In this document: positions 31,813 through 38,294 of the stretch, one piece after another
Layout: each line of letters opens with the position of its first letter
Position numbering within the stretch: the stretch's first letter is position 1
DNA from: a virus
IMG/VR virus record: IMGVR_UViG_3300036768_000229
Coordinates: 1-40,340 of that record
DNA: 40,340 bases
Strand: one strand, 5' to 3'
Program-made: the position numbers and the translations under genes
Notes under the pieces: generated by a model
What the model saw: only the letters and a program-made list of their open reading frames with translations
What the model was told of the DNA's origin: nothing
Database searches by the model: none

Positions 31813-32303
31813 TTGGAACATTGCCAGACACTATTTTTCGAGTCTCGCGTATTCACAGAGATGTTCCTCGAGATTATGGGAATTCAGCGGCCATGTTATC
31901 TATGTATAAAGATCATGCGGCACTTTTGCAAGTGCTTTCAACCCAATATCAATACTATGTGATTGATAGATGTCTTTATTCTCAGTATGTATATGAATCT
32001 ATTAGACAGGACAGAGTTCCTGATGCTCAGAATTATGCAAGGAGGGCTGAACTCTGGGTTGAAAATCTCTGTGCAGAATATAGTACGAGAAGTTTTTCTC
32101 ATGTTCAAAAACTCAGAGTTATTCCTGTCTTTTTGATGCCTACGCTTTCTCAGCTTCTTTACTTTCGATCATTGTCTTCAAAGTACTATCCATTTGATCC
32201 TGAGAAAGAGATTGAACTTTATGAGAGACTTGTTCATGCAACTAATGGCTTGAGATTCATTCCTAATGGAGACATCAATGCAATACTACGACTTCTGTCC
32301 TAA
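31755..32303 (+). CDS. Deoxynucleoside monophosphate kinase-like P-loop protein
   Basis: A 182-aa protein with P-loop EGPAGSGKSRL (residues 9-19) and VIDRCLYSQYVYES (DR at 71-72), the DRxxxS pattern of thymidylate and deoxynucleoside kinases. It is placed between primase and polymerase and overlaps both by short stretches. It would phosphorylate a dNMP to the diphosphate; with the TS-like enzyme and NTP pyrophosphatase this may serve a modified pyrimidine. The exact substrate cannot be read from sequence. Confidence 0.65.
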   Translation: MEKKVLIIEGPAGSGKSRLIGTLPDTIFRVSRIHRDVPRDYGNSAAMLSMYKDHAALLQVLSTQYQYYVIDRCLYSQYVYESIRQDRVPDAQNYARRAELWVENLCAEYSTRSFSHVQKLRVIPVFLMPTLSQLLYFRSLSSKYYPFDPEKEIELYERLVHATNGLRFIPNGDINAILRLLS

Positions 32304-34632
32304 AGATCCAAAAGCTGTCCCTTCATGGGGGGACATCCCCGCGAAATTTATTATCGTCGGAAAGTCTCCCGGAAATTCGTCTCGAAATCCTTTAAGGCCT
32401 ATTGGCGAAAGAAGTTTTCAGATTCTTAAACCCTTTCTTAATGGAACCTTTTATTTCACGAATCTTGTCAAAACTCCAATGGCCTTGACGGATCGTGTTA
32501 GGATGAATTCTCTCAAAGAATGGACTCCTATTCTTCTCGATGAACTTCGACAAATTGTCATTCCAGGTTATACTCGTATTTTGACTCTTGGTACTGAATC
32601 TTCACAAGTTCTTTGTCCTGGATTTTCATCTCTTCGTGAAGATCATGGGACCATCTTTACGAATCCAGACCTGGGATGTGTAGTAGTCCCAACTTTTCCT
32701 TTTTATATTGGAGCCAATGATCCTGAAAAAAGAAGGATGATTGATACTGATCTACAGAGATTCTTTCAAGAGGATTCTGTGCTTTCAACAGGTTCATATG
32801 AGATTGTAGACCTTGAACAACTCAACCTCAAAGAAGAAGTCTTCCTTGATCTTGAAACTACTGGACTTGATCCTCATACAGGATCCATCATCATGATTGG
32901 ATTCGGAACTCGTGATTCTGATCATGTTCAAATTGTGAAAGGACCTTTCACTTCAGAAGATCACCGATTCTTATATGAGATCCTGAAGAAGAGAACCCTT
33001 ATAGGTCACAACATCGCTTTTGACTTGTCTTTTCTTCTTGAAGAATCGAAGATTCAAGATTATGATTCAGTTCGGGTTAAAGATACGATGATCATGGCCT
33101 CGATTCTCGGTGAAAGTATCCTGTCACTCAAACACCTTGTTTCTAGTTATACTAATAGACCCGGAAGTCGTGGTCAAGGGGGGTTTGAGGACCCCGGTTA
33201 CTTACAAGAAGATGTCCTCGGTACTCGAGATCTCTTTTTGAAGTTCGAAAAGCGAACAAAAGACCTTTATATTACCGAACTGTTGTTTGATCTGATTCCG
33301 AAATTCGTAGGTATGAGATCACGAGGAGTCTCTATTGACTGGGATCGACTTGAGAAACTGGCTATCGAATATACAGAGAAAATCAATGAAGCTAAAAAAC
33401 AAATAGATCAATTAGTGATTCAAGAAGCTTTAGAATCCTACTTCAAGAAGTATCCAGATCAGCGAAATCATCCTGTCCCAGATTCACTGATACAAAAAAT
33501 CCGAGAATCCAGTCATCAAATCAACTGGAACAGCCCGATTCAGGTCTCTACTGTTCTTCAAAAATTTAGAGTACCTTTAAATATAAAAACACCCTCTGGA
33601 AATTACAGTGTAAGTGAACCTGTTCTTCGAGAATTTGCTGGAAAATATCCCATAGTTGACGCTCTTTTATTGAGAAGGGATCTTATTAAGGAATCTGAAT
33701 TCTTAATTTCGTATCGAGAATTTGGAGCTATTGATGGTCGTCTTCATCCGAGACTCTCACTTGTGGGAACTTCTACTGGACGTCTTTCATGCTCAGATCC
33801 GAATCTCCAACAAGTTCCGCGTCTCGGACCTATTAAGACTCTATTCATTTCAAGATGGCCTGATGGAAGAATTGGTCTTATAGATCTTGCTCAAGCCGAA
33901 CTCAGAGTTGCTGCACTTCTATCTAATGATGAGGTATTAGCAGAGGCTCTGCTAAAAGAAGATGTTCATAGATTCATCGCTTCAAAACTGTATAAATTGC
34001 CCGAGGATCAAATCACACCTTTTCAACGAAAAAAATCAAAAGGAGTTACCTTCGGCCTTCTCTATGGGGGATCACCAAAAGGATTAGCTCAGAGAATTGG
34101 AGTTGAAGAATCAGAAGTCCGATCTATTGTGCAATCCTTTTTTGGGATTTTCCCGAAGTTGAATGAATATATCGAAGACCAAAAATCTAGGGCTCTTGCT
34201 ACTGGCTATTCCTACACAATCTTCGGAAGAACTCGTAATCTAAGAACAATTATTGAAACTGAGGGTGAACATTCTGCGGAAAGAAAAGCTATCAATTCAC
34301 CTATTCAAGGGACCGCATCAGACATCATGTTAGTAATTCTGAGGACGGTCTTTTCTGAAATTGAATCTCGAGGTCTTTCTTCAACACCAATCTTCGGAGT
34401 ACATGACAGCAGCATCCATGATATTGCACCAGGTGAAATCACTCAGATGGCTGAAATCGTCAACCTTGGGTTCAAGTCCTTGAATCAGACTCCATTGAGT
34501 AATTTGTCTCTTTGGAATTATCTTCCAATCACTGGAGAATTCATCGTCGGTAAAACTTGGGCTTCTGTAGAAAGCACAAATGAGGAAAACTATGATCCCG
34601 AATATAAATACCCCTGTTCAAACGTTGATTGA
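32278..34632 (+). CDS. DNA polymerase I-type with 3'-5' exonuclease and N-terminal UDG-like domain
   Basis: 784 aa from the ATG at 32278 (GGAG six bases upstream); an ATG at 32266 is possible. Residues about 18-165 resemble family-4/5 uracil-DNA glycosylases: FIIVGKSPG at 24-32, RPIGERSFQIL, FYFTNLVKTP and ILTLGTESS near 101. The usual GExPG acid is Lys29 and the HP motif is TFPFY, so catalysis is doubtful. The exonuclease has FLDLETTGLDP (Asp191, Glu193) and GHNIAFD. The polymerase has motif A LIDLAQAELR (Asp536), motif B KKSKGVTFGLLYGG (584-598) and motif C VHD (708-710). It would copy the phage DNA; the UDG-like part may sense uracil or a modified base. Confidence 0.85.
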   Translation: MQYYDFCPKDPKAVPSWGDIPAKFIIVGKSPGNSSRNPLRPIGERSFQILKPFLNGTFYFTNLVKTPMALTDRVRMNSLKEWTPILLDELRQIVIPGYTRILTLGTESSQVLCPGFSSLREDHGTIFTNPDLGCVVVPTFPFYIGANDPEKRRMIDTDLQRFFQEDSVLSTGSYEIVDLEQLNLKEEVFLDLETTGLDPHTGSIIMIGFGTRDSDHVQIVKGPFTSEDHRFLYEILKKRTLIGHNIAFDLSFLLEESKIQDYDSVRVKDTMIMASILGESILSLKHLVSSYTNRPGSRGQGGFEDPGYLQEDVLGTRDLFLKFEKRTKDLYITELLFDLIPKFVGMRSRGVSIDWDRLEKLAIEYTEKINEAKKQIDQLVIQEALESYFKKYPDQRNHPVPDSLIQKIRESSHQINWNSPIQVSTVLQKFRVPLNIKTPSGNYSVSEPVLREFAGKYPIVDALLLRRDLIKESEFLISYREFGAIDGRLHPRLSLVGTSTGRLSCSDPNLQQVPRLGPIKTLFISRWPDGRIGLIDLAQAELRVAALLSNDEVLAEALLKEDVHRFIASKLYKLPEDQITPFQRKKSKGVTFGLLYGGSPKGLAQRIGVEESEVRSIVQSFFGIFPKLNEYIEDQKSRALATGYSYTIFGRTRNLRTIIETEGEHSAERKAINSPIQGTASDIMLVILRTVFSEIESRGLSSTPIFGVHDSSIHDIAPGEITQMAEIVNLGFKSLNQTPLSNLSLWNYLPITGEFIVGKTWASVESTNEENYDPEYKYPCSNVD

Positions 34633-35392
34633 CGCTGGATATTTTACTTGGATCTATGGGACAGCTGGACGTCAAAGTTGGATCAGTATCAGGAATTCCT
34701 ATACGATGAGATCTGGGGCGCTTTTTCTGATGGATTCTAGAGAATCTGAAAGGAAAAAATTCTACCCAGGATATAAAGCTCATCGACAGGATCGAAACTT
34801 AGAGAAAAGGGAACTTGTTCTTGATCTTCAAGAAGTCATTCGAGAAGACCCCTCTTTTCGAAAGATTGAAGTCTCGGGTTTTGAAGCTGATGATCTTATT
34901 GCTTCTCTTTTAACGATGGGTTATTGGTATCCTATCATTGGTCGAGATAAAGATCTTCTTCAAATACCCGGAATCTCCTTGATCACAAATTCTGATCAAC
35001 CAGTTACTTTTTCAGACTATTCAAGAAAACTTCCAAAGAGAATTGCTCCACTAATTTGTAATCACAAAGATGTTCTTTTTTCTTTAGTTCTTTTGGGAGA
35101 TAAATCGGATGATATTCCGCGTTTACTTCCTCCTCGAAAAATAGATCTTGGAGCTAAACTTATTTCGATGTCGAATCCGTGGATTATCTCTCGGAAAATT
35201 TTTGGAGATGATCTTCTTCGGAATCTCTGGTTGACAATACTTCCGGGTCCATTTTGTTATGAAGAGCCTCTTGATCCGGAAGAAGTCTTTGATCTTGTCT
35301 CTACAGGAAATTGGCCGCCTAAACGAGTCTTGCGATACGAATTATCTCAGCAGCTGGAGGAACTTTCTAATGTCCTTTCTAGAAGAAGTTGA
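34592..35392 (+). CDS. 5'-3' exonuclease (FEN/Pol I N-domain type)
   Basis: 266 aa from the ATG at 34592 (GAGGAAAACT upstream); the ATG at 34580 is an alternative. Motifs in order: LFLMDSR with Asp48, YPGYKAHR at 58-65, VSGFEADDLIASL with Glu98, Asp100 and Asp101, IIGRDKDLLQI with Asp119 and Asp121, and LLGDKSDDIP with GDKSDDIP at 169-176. This is the flap-endonuclease/T7 gp6 set and supplies the 5' nuclease lacking in the polymerase. It overlaps the polymerase gene by about 41 nt. Used in Okazaki processing and possibly DNA degradation. Confidence 0.82.
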   Translation: MIPNINTPVQTLIDAGYFTWIYGTAGRQSWISIRNSYTMRSGALFLMDSRESERKKFYPGYKAHRQDRNLEKRELVLDLQEVIREDPSFRKIEVSGFEADDLIASLLTMGYWYPIIGRDKDLLQIPGISLITNSDQPVTFSDYSRKLPKRIAPLICNHKDVLFSLVLLGDKSDDIPRLLPPRKIDLGAKLISMSNPWIISRKIFGDDLLRNLWLTILPGPFCYEEPLDPEEVFDLVSTGNWPPKRVLRYELSQQLEELSNVLSRRS

Positions 35393-35741
35393 AGCCATTA
35401 AGAGAAGTGATCTTGATTCAGAAGCTAAGAAAAAAGCTCTGCGAAAACTTCGTCGTCAGTATCGAAAATCAAAGATCCAGACTCCCGAGCAGAAAACACC
35501 AAAATTCTTGATCTCTGAAGAAGAGTTGATTCAGAAGTATTCTGAAAATCTAAGCCCCGGAGATCCAAAGGCTGATTCCTTCTACTATTACTCAGTCAAA
35601 CATTGTCTACAAGAAGGTATTGAGCTTCAGACTTTGATTGATAAGTTCCAGAAGAAGTTCAATCGAGTTCCACATCAATACTCGATCCATAAGCAAGGTG
35701 TTCACTCATATTTTGGATTAGGACCAATTCCCAAAGAATAA
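35370..35741 (+). CDS. Unknown 123-aa charged protein
   Basis: I start at the ATG at 35370 (MSFLEEVEAIKRSDLD), with GGAGG nine bases upstream; the open frame begins earlier but inside the nuclease gene. It has a charged helical N-terminus (KKKALRKLRRQYRKSK) and a later segment with IELQTLIDKFQKKF. A similar IELQT segment recurs in the following 184-aa protein. No family is recognised; nucleic-acid binding is possible. Confidence 0.6.
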   Translation: MSFLEEVEAIKRSDLDSEAKKKALRKLRRQYRKSKIQTPEQKTPKFLISEEELIQKYSENLSPGDPKADSFYYYSVKHCLQEGIELQTLIDKFQKKFNRVPHQYSIHKQGVHSYFGLGPIPKE

Positions 35742-35775
35742 ACAAAAGTACTATCCCTTATTAGTAGATTTGTCT

Positions 35776-35781
35776 TATAAT
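35776..35781 (+). promoter_or_regulatory. -10 promoter element (candidate) before 184-aa gene
   Basis: The 57-nt spacer contains a perfect TATAAT, followed seven bases later by the ribosome site AAGGAG at 35788-35793 and the ATG at 35799. There is no clear -35 at a 17-nt spacing. It may be a second promoter that keeps the terminal early genes expressed separately. Confidence 0.4.
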
Positions 35782-35798
35782 GTCTCTAAGGAGATCAG

Positions 35799-36353
35799 AT
35801 GGACACCACTTTCATTTATCCAACTGTATTACGAGAAGATCTAGATCAGGAGATAGAGCTTCTGAAACTTGAAGGAGTTAAAAATCCAAAGAGATCACTA
35901 ATCTACAAGAGAATGCTCCATAAAGAACAAATCTTTGATGAGATTCCTGAGGGGGTGATCGTACAGACTCTAATAGATCCGACTCCAGAATCGGATCCAG
36001 AGGTCATTGAAAGACTCGTTGAATTTGCTCTTGATCAAGAGATTGAACTTCAGACTGTTATCCTTGATTTTCTCGATAATCCATCAGAGCAATCTCTTCA
36101 AGAAACACTTCAGAAAATGAGTCTACTGGGTTTTGAACTTTTTGAACTTCCTGAAATACCTAAGCCAAAAACACTGACTCAGATTATCTCTGAGACTCTT
36201 TCAAAGGGGGCTCTTACTCTTGATGAACTTTATGGACTTGCTCGATCTCTTCATCCATCGAAACGTCCAGAAGCTGCAGTAAGAACAGTTCTCAGAAAAC
36301 TTCTCGCTCAAGGAGTAATCTACTATGATGGATCTCACTACAAAATCCCCTAA
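35799..36353 (+). CDS. Unknown 184-aa protein with C-terminal winged-helix-like domain
   Basis: Strong ribosome site (AAGGAG, six bases). The N-terminal 130 residues are helical and acidic (SDPEVIERLVEFALDQEIEL). The C-terminal part (TLTQIISETLSKGALTLDEL, then AAVRTVLRKLLAQGVIYYDG) has the pattern of a winged helix. It may be a transcription regulator of the late or early genes. It overlaps the next gene by 29 nt, in another frame. Confidence 0.6.
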   Translation: MDTTFIYPTVLREDLDQEIELLKLEGVKNPKRSLIYKRMLHKEQIFDEIPEGVIVQTLIDPTPESDPEVIERLVEFALDQEIELQTVILDFLDNPSEQSLQETLQKMSLLGFELFELPEIPKPKTLTQIISETLSKGALTLDELYGLARSLHPSKRPEAAVRTVLRKLLAQGVIYYDGSHYKIP

Positions 36354-36669
36354 AGAACCGACTGAAGAACAACTCAAGAAAAAATTAGAAGAAGCTGAAA
36401 AACAACGTCTTAGAAGAATCTCTGCTATGGAGCGTTTTGCTAGGACACTCTCAGCTGATGACTTTGCTGGGATCTCATCTCAATCTGAGAAGATCCAATA
36501 CACCCACATACATAAAGCTCGGAAGAGAAAGGGGGGGTCACCACCGAGAGATTATTACGGAGTCGAAATTCTCATTGATTTTAGACAAGCTCTCGAACAA
36601 CAGAACTATGTAGAAGCTCTGACTCTCTATTATCAGATCAGACGGATGTTAGGGTACTACAACTGGTGA
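36325..36669 (+). CDS. Unknown 114-aa charged protein
   Basis: It starts MMDLTTKSPKEPTEEQLKKK, with AAGGAG nine bases upstream inside the previous gene. The first half is a charged helix (EEQLKKKLEEAEKQRLRRIS); the second half has HIHKARKRKGGSPPRDYYG. No known motif. It shares 29 nt with the preceding gene. Confidence 0.6.
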   Translation: MMDLTTKSPKEPTEEQLKKKLEEAEKQRLRRISAMERFARTLSADDFAGISSQSEKIQYTHIHKARKRKGGSPPRDYYGVEILIDFRQALEQQNYVEALTLYYQIRRMLGYYNW

Positions 36670-36695
36670 AACACAAGAGATGAGAAAGGGTCAAA

Positions 36696-37121
36696 TTGAG
36701 TAAAGGGCGAGATCATGCAGCAGCTAGTCTAGGTTTAGGTCTAGTCTCAATCTTTTATTCAGAAAGTTGGTGGGATCTTCCTTTCTATATTTTTGGGTCT
36801 TTGATCAGTCTTTTCATTACTCCTGATTTAGATCAGGGTAATAGTTATTATGGGGGAAGAATCATCAGGAATTTCAGCCCCATTCTTTATTGGATCTGGA
36901 TGAAGTATTGGTGGTTGTATTCTAGACTGATCCCGCACCGTTCTTGGATAAGTCATGCTCCATTACTGGGGACAGTTCTCAGAGTCTTATATATAACTTG
37001 GCCCCTTCTAATTATTTCACCTGAACTTTTTCTAAGGATCTTCTGGTCGAAGAGTTTTTGGCAACTTGTTTACTGTGATATAGTTCACTGGGCAATGGAC
37101 TTTTATGATCCAGATATTTAA
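36696..37121 (+). CDS. DUF2227-like membrane-associated metal-binding protein
   Basis: A 141-aa protein, starting at TTG (36696) with AAAGGG upstream; no in-frame ATG is near. It contains the DUF2227 signature: GRDHAAA near 4, SLFITPDLDQG (Asp44, Asp46) and PHRSWISHAPLLGT (His81, His87), with hydrophobic segments on both sides. DUF2227 is a putative metal-dependent membrane hydrolase group of unknown substrate, related in pattern to YdjM-type proteins. The 3' end overlaps the convergent LexA-like gene by 110 nt. Function is unknown; host-membrane activity is conceivable. Confidence 0.7.
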   Translation: MSKGRDHAAASLGLGLVSIFYSESWWDLPFYIFGSLISLFITPDLDQGNSYYGGRIIRNFSPILYWIWMKYWWLYSRLIPHRSWISHAPLLGTVLRVLYITWPLLIISPELFLRIFWSKSFWQLVYCDIVHWAMDFYDPDI

Positions 37122-37335
37122 TTCCCCTTGAAAGACCCTTGATTCTTTTAATGTATCCGAGTCTTTCTAGTTTTCTAAGATGATAAGTAACTACAGAAGT
37201 CGAACTGATCTTGAAGTGTTTTTGGATCTCTCTAATCGTTGGTGGTAAGTATTCTTTTAAGAGTTTATTCTTAATAAAAATTAGTATTTTGAGCTCTAAC
37301 TGACTTGCAATTAGTTTGCTGGATACTTGCTTCAT
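37012..37335 (-). CDS. LexA-type DNA-binding domain protein without peptidase
   Basis: 107 aa. Residues about 8-73 match the LexA winged helix: LELKILIFIKNKL, then YLPPTIREIQKHFKIS, SSTSVVTYHLRKLERLGYIK and SRGIKYL. The S24 peptidase half is absent, so it would bind DNA without RecA-controlled self-cleavage. The tail (about 74-107) is antisense to the end of the DUF2227 gene. It lies downstream of the hairpin that ends the lysis cassette and has only a weak ribosome site. It may repress phage operons or host SOS genes. Without the full LexA protein its SOS link is uncertain. Confidence 0.7.
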   Translation of the reverse strand: MKQVSSKLIASQLELKILIFIKNKLLKEYLPPTIREIQKHFKISSTSVVTYHLRKLERLGYIKRIKGLSRGIKYLDHKSPLPSELYHSKQVAKNSSTRRSLEKVQVK

Positions 37336-37344
37336 TTGTGAAAA

Positions 37345-37376
37345 TTTGGGGGGTAGATTGCACGCTACCCCCCAGA
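37345..37376 (-). terminator. Hairpin after the lysis cassette (late-operon end)
   Basis: A perfect 9-bp stem, GGGGGGTAG with CTACCCCCC (37348-37356 and 37365-37373), closes an 8-nt loop; flanking T-A and G-T pairs extend it. On the minus strand it lies just after the 123-aa stop at 37386 and is followed by AAATTTT, a modest T tract, so it probably terminates the late transcript. On the plus strand there is no T tract. Because it sits just upstream of the LexA-like gene it could also be an operator; the GC-rich stem and loop argue for a terminator. Confidence 0.65.
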
Positions 37377-37385
37377 TCCATAGGT

Positions 37386-37757
37386 TTACTTGGGTGGGTA
37401 AAGTTCAGGCATTAGACGCTGACTAAAGTATTGACGAACTTTGATGATCAATGCTCTATAAATTACAATGGCCATTCCTAAGATCGAACTAATCCAAGTG
37501 GCCACTGATAAGAGGAAATTCGAATAGAGCTGAAGATCTACTGATGGATCCCCAATCGGAATAGGGAGCTGAGGGAATGCTTGGGGGAACCACAGAAGTG
37601 AGAGTACGATCGAGATACCTGCCACGATGATGAGCGAAATCCATGAAGGAATCATGATCTTTCTCTTCTGAGCGAATTCATAGATCATTCTGAATAGCGC
37701 AGTCAAGAAAGATCCGAGGACTGAAATTACAATGAGTTGTTCAGGATGAAGTTCCAT
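37386..37757 (-). CDS. Holin-like membrane protein, three TM segments
   Basis: 123 aa with a strong ribosome site (AAGGAG then AAAAATG). Hydrophobic stretches at about 7-27, 35-57 and 82-106 suggest three membrane spans, with a basic C-terminus (RALIIKVRQYFSQRLMPEL). This layout and the position after the tail genes fit a class-I-like holin that would let the lysin reach the wall. It ends next to the hairpin at 37345. The call is by topology; no specific family is recognised. Confidence 0.6.
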   Translation of the reverse strand: MELHPEQLIVISVLGSFLTALFRMIYEFAQKRKIMIPSWISLIIVAGISIVLSLLWFPQAFPQLPIPIGDPSVDLQLYSNFLLSVATWISSILGMAIVIYRALIIKVRQYFSQRLMPELYPPK

Positions 37758-37765
37758 TTTTCTCC

Positions 37766-37918
37766 TTATGGTAATTTCTCATTGATGAGGCTGAATGTGT
37801 TGCCGATCTTTTCTCCGAGAAGACTAAATACGGCAATCACAACGATGGCGACGAGTGCGAGAATGATTGCATACTCGACAAGGCCTTGACCTTTTTCTTG
37901 TGGTGTAAATAACATCAT
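37766..37918 (-). CDS. Flp-pilin-like 50-aa membrane protein
   Basis: A short gene: ATG at 37918 (overlapping the previous stop as ATGA) or at 37915, AAGGAG just upstream, TAA at 37766-37768. The protein starts MMLFTPQEKGQGLVEYAIIL and continues as a hydrophobic segment to about residue 35, then EKIGNTFSLINEKLP. GQGLVEY fits the type IVb (Flp/Tad) prepilin site: cleavage after Gly10, Glu at +5 and Tyr at +6. It lies between a coiled-coil membrane protein and the holin-like gene. It might be a pilin mimic, a host-derived pilin or a small holin. Confidence 0.7.
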   Translation of the reverse strand: MMLFTPQEKGQGLVEYAIILALVAIVVIAVFSLLGEKIGNTFSLINEKLP

Positions 37919-38292
37919 GTCTCCTTATCTGTTTTACGTAATCGGATACTTCTATCAACGAGAATCGAGATATTCTTTCCCATCGAAGAAAGATCCGTCT
38001 CTATTCTATCCAATCTTTGATCTAAGTCTAATCCTACTTTCTTGAAATAATCGTGATCAGTCTCTAAAATAATTAATGCTTTTGCAATTTGTTCTTGTGC
38101 AACTACAGCACGTTCTTCAATATCTAACCTCTTCTCTAAAAGTTCAAGTTCTTTTTCCTGATTAAGTCTCTTCTGCTTGGCTTTTTCAGGAATGACAATT
38201 TCGAGAATTTTAGCTACGGTAGGCGCAAACTCTTTGATCAGGATATATGCAAGAAAAAAATACGGAGAAGCTTCAATCAATGTATTTTCCAT
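37915..38292 (-). CDS. Membrane-anchored coiled-coil protein (lysis cassette)
   Basis: 125 aa with one N-terminal hydrophobic segment (about 10-34; PYFFLAYILIKEFAPTVAKI) followed by a charged coiled coil (about 40-110; EKELELLEKRLDIEERAVVA). The topology resembles an i-spanin or an antiholin-type anchor, but there is no lipobox partner nearby, and it would fit other membrane roles. It starts 3 nt after the tail-fibre stop and overlaps the pilin-like gene by 4 nt. Confidence 0.55.
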   Translation of the reverse strand: MENTLIEASPYFFLAYILIKEFAPTVAKILEIVIPEKAKQKRLNQEKELELLEKRLDIEERAVVAQEQIAKALIILETDHDYFKKVGLDLDQRLDRIETDLSSMGKNISILVDRSIRLRKTDKET

Positions 38293-38294
38293 AG

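Noticed and set aside
37012-37335. Evidence for a temperate phage from the LexA-like gene
   Set aside because: No integrase, attachment site, CI-type repressor or partition genes are found; a lone DNA-binding domain is not enough.
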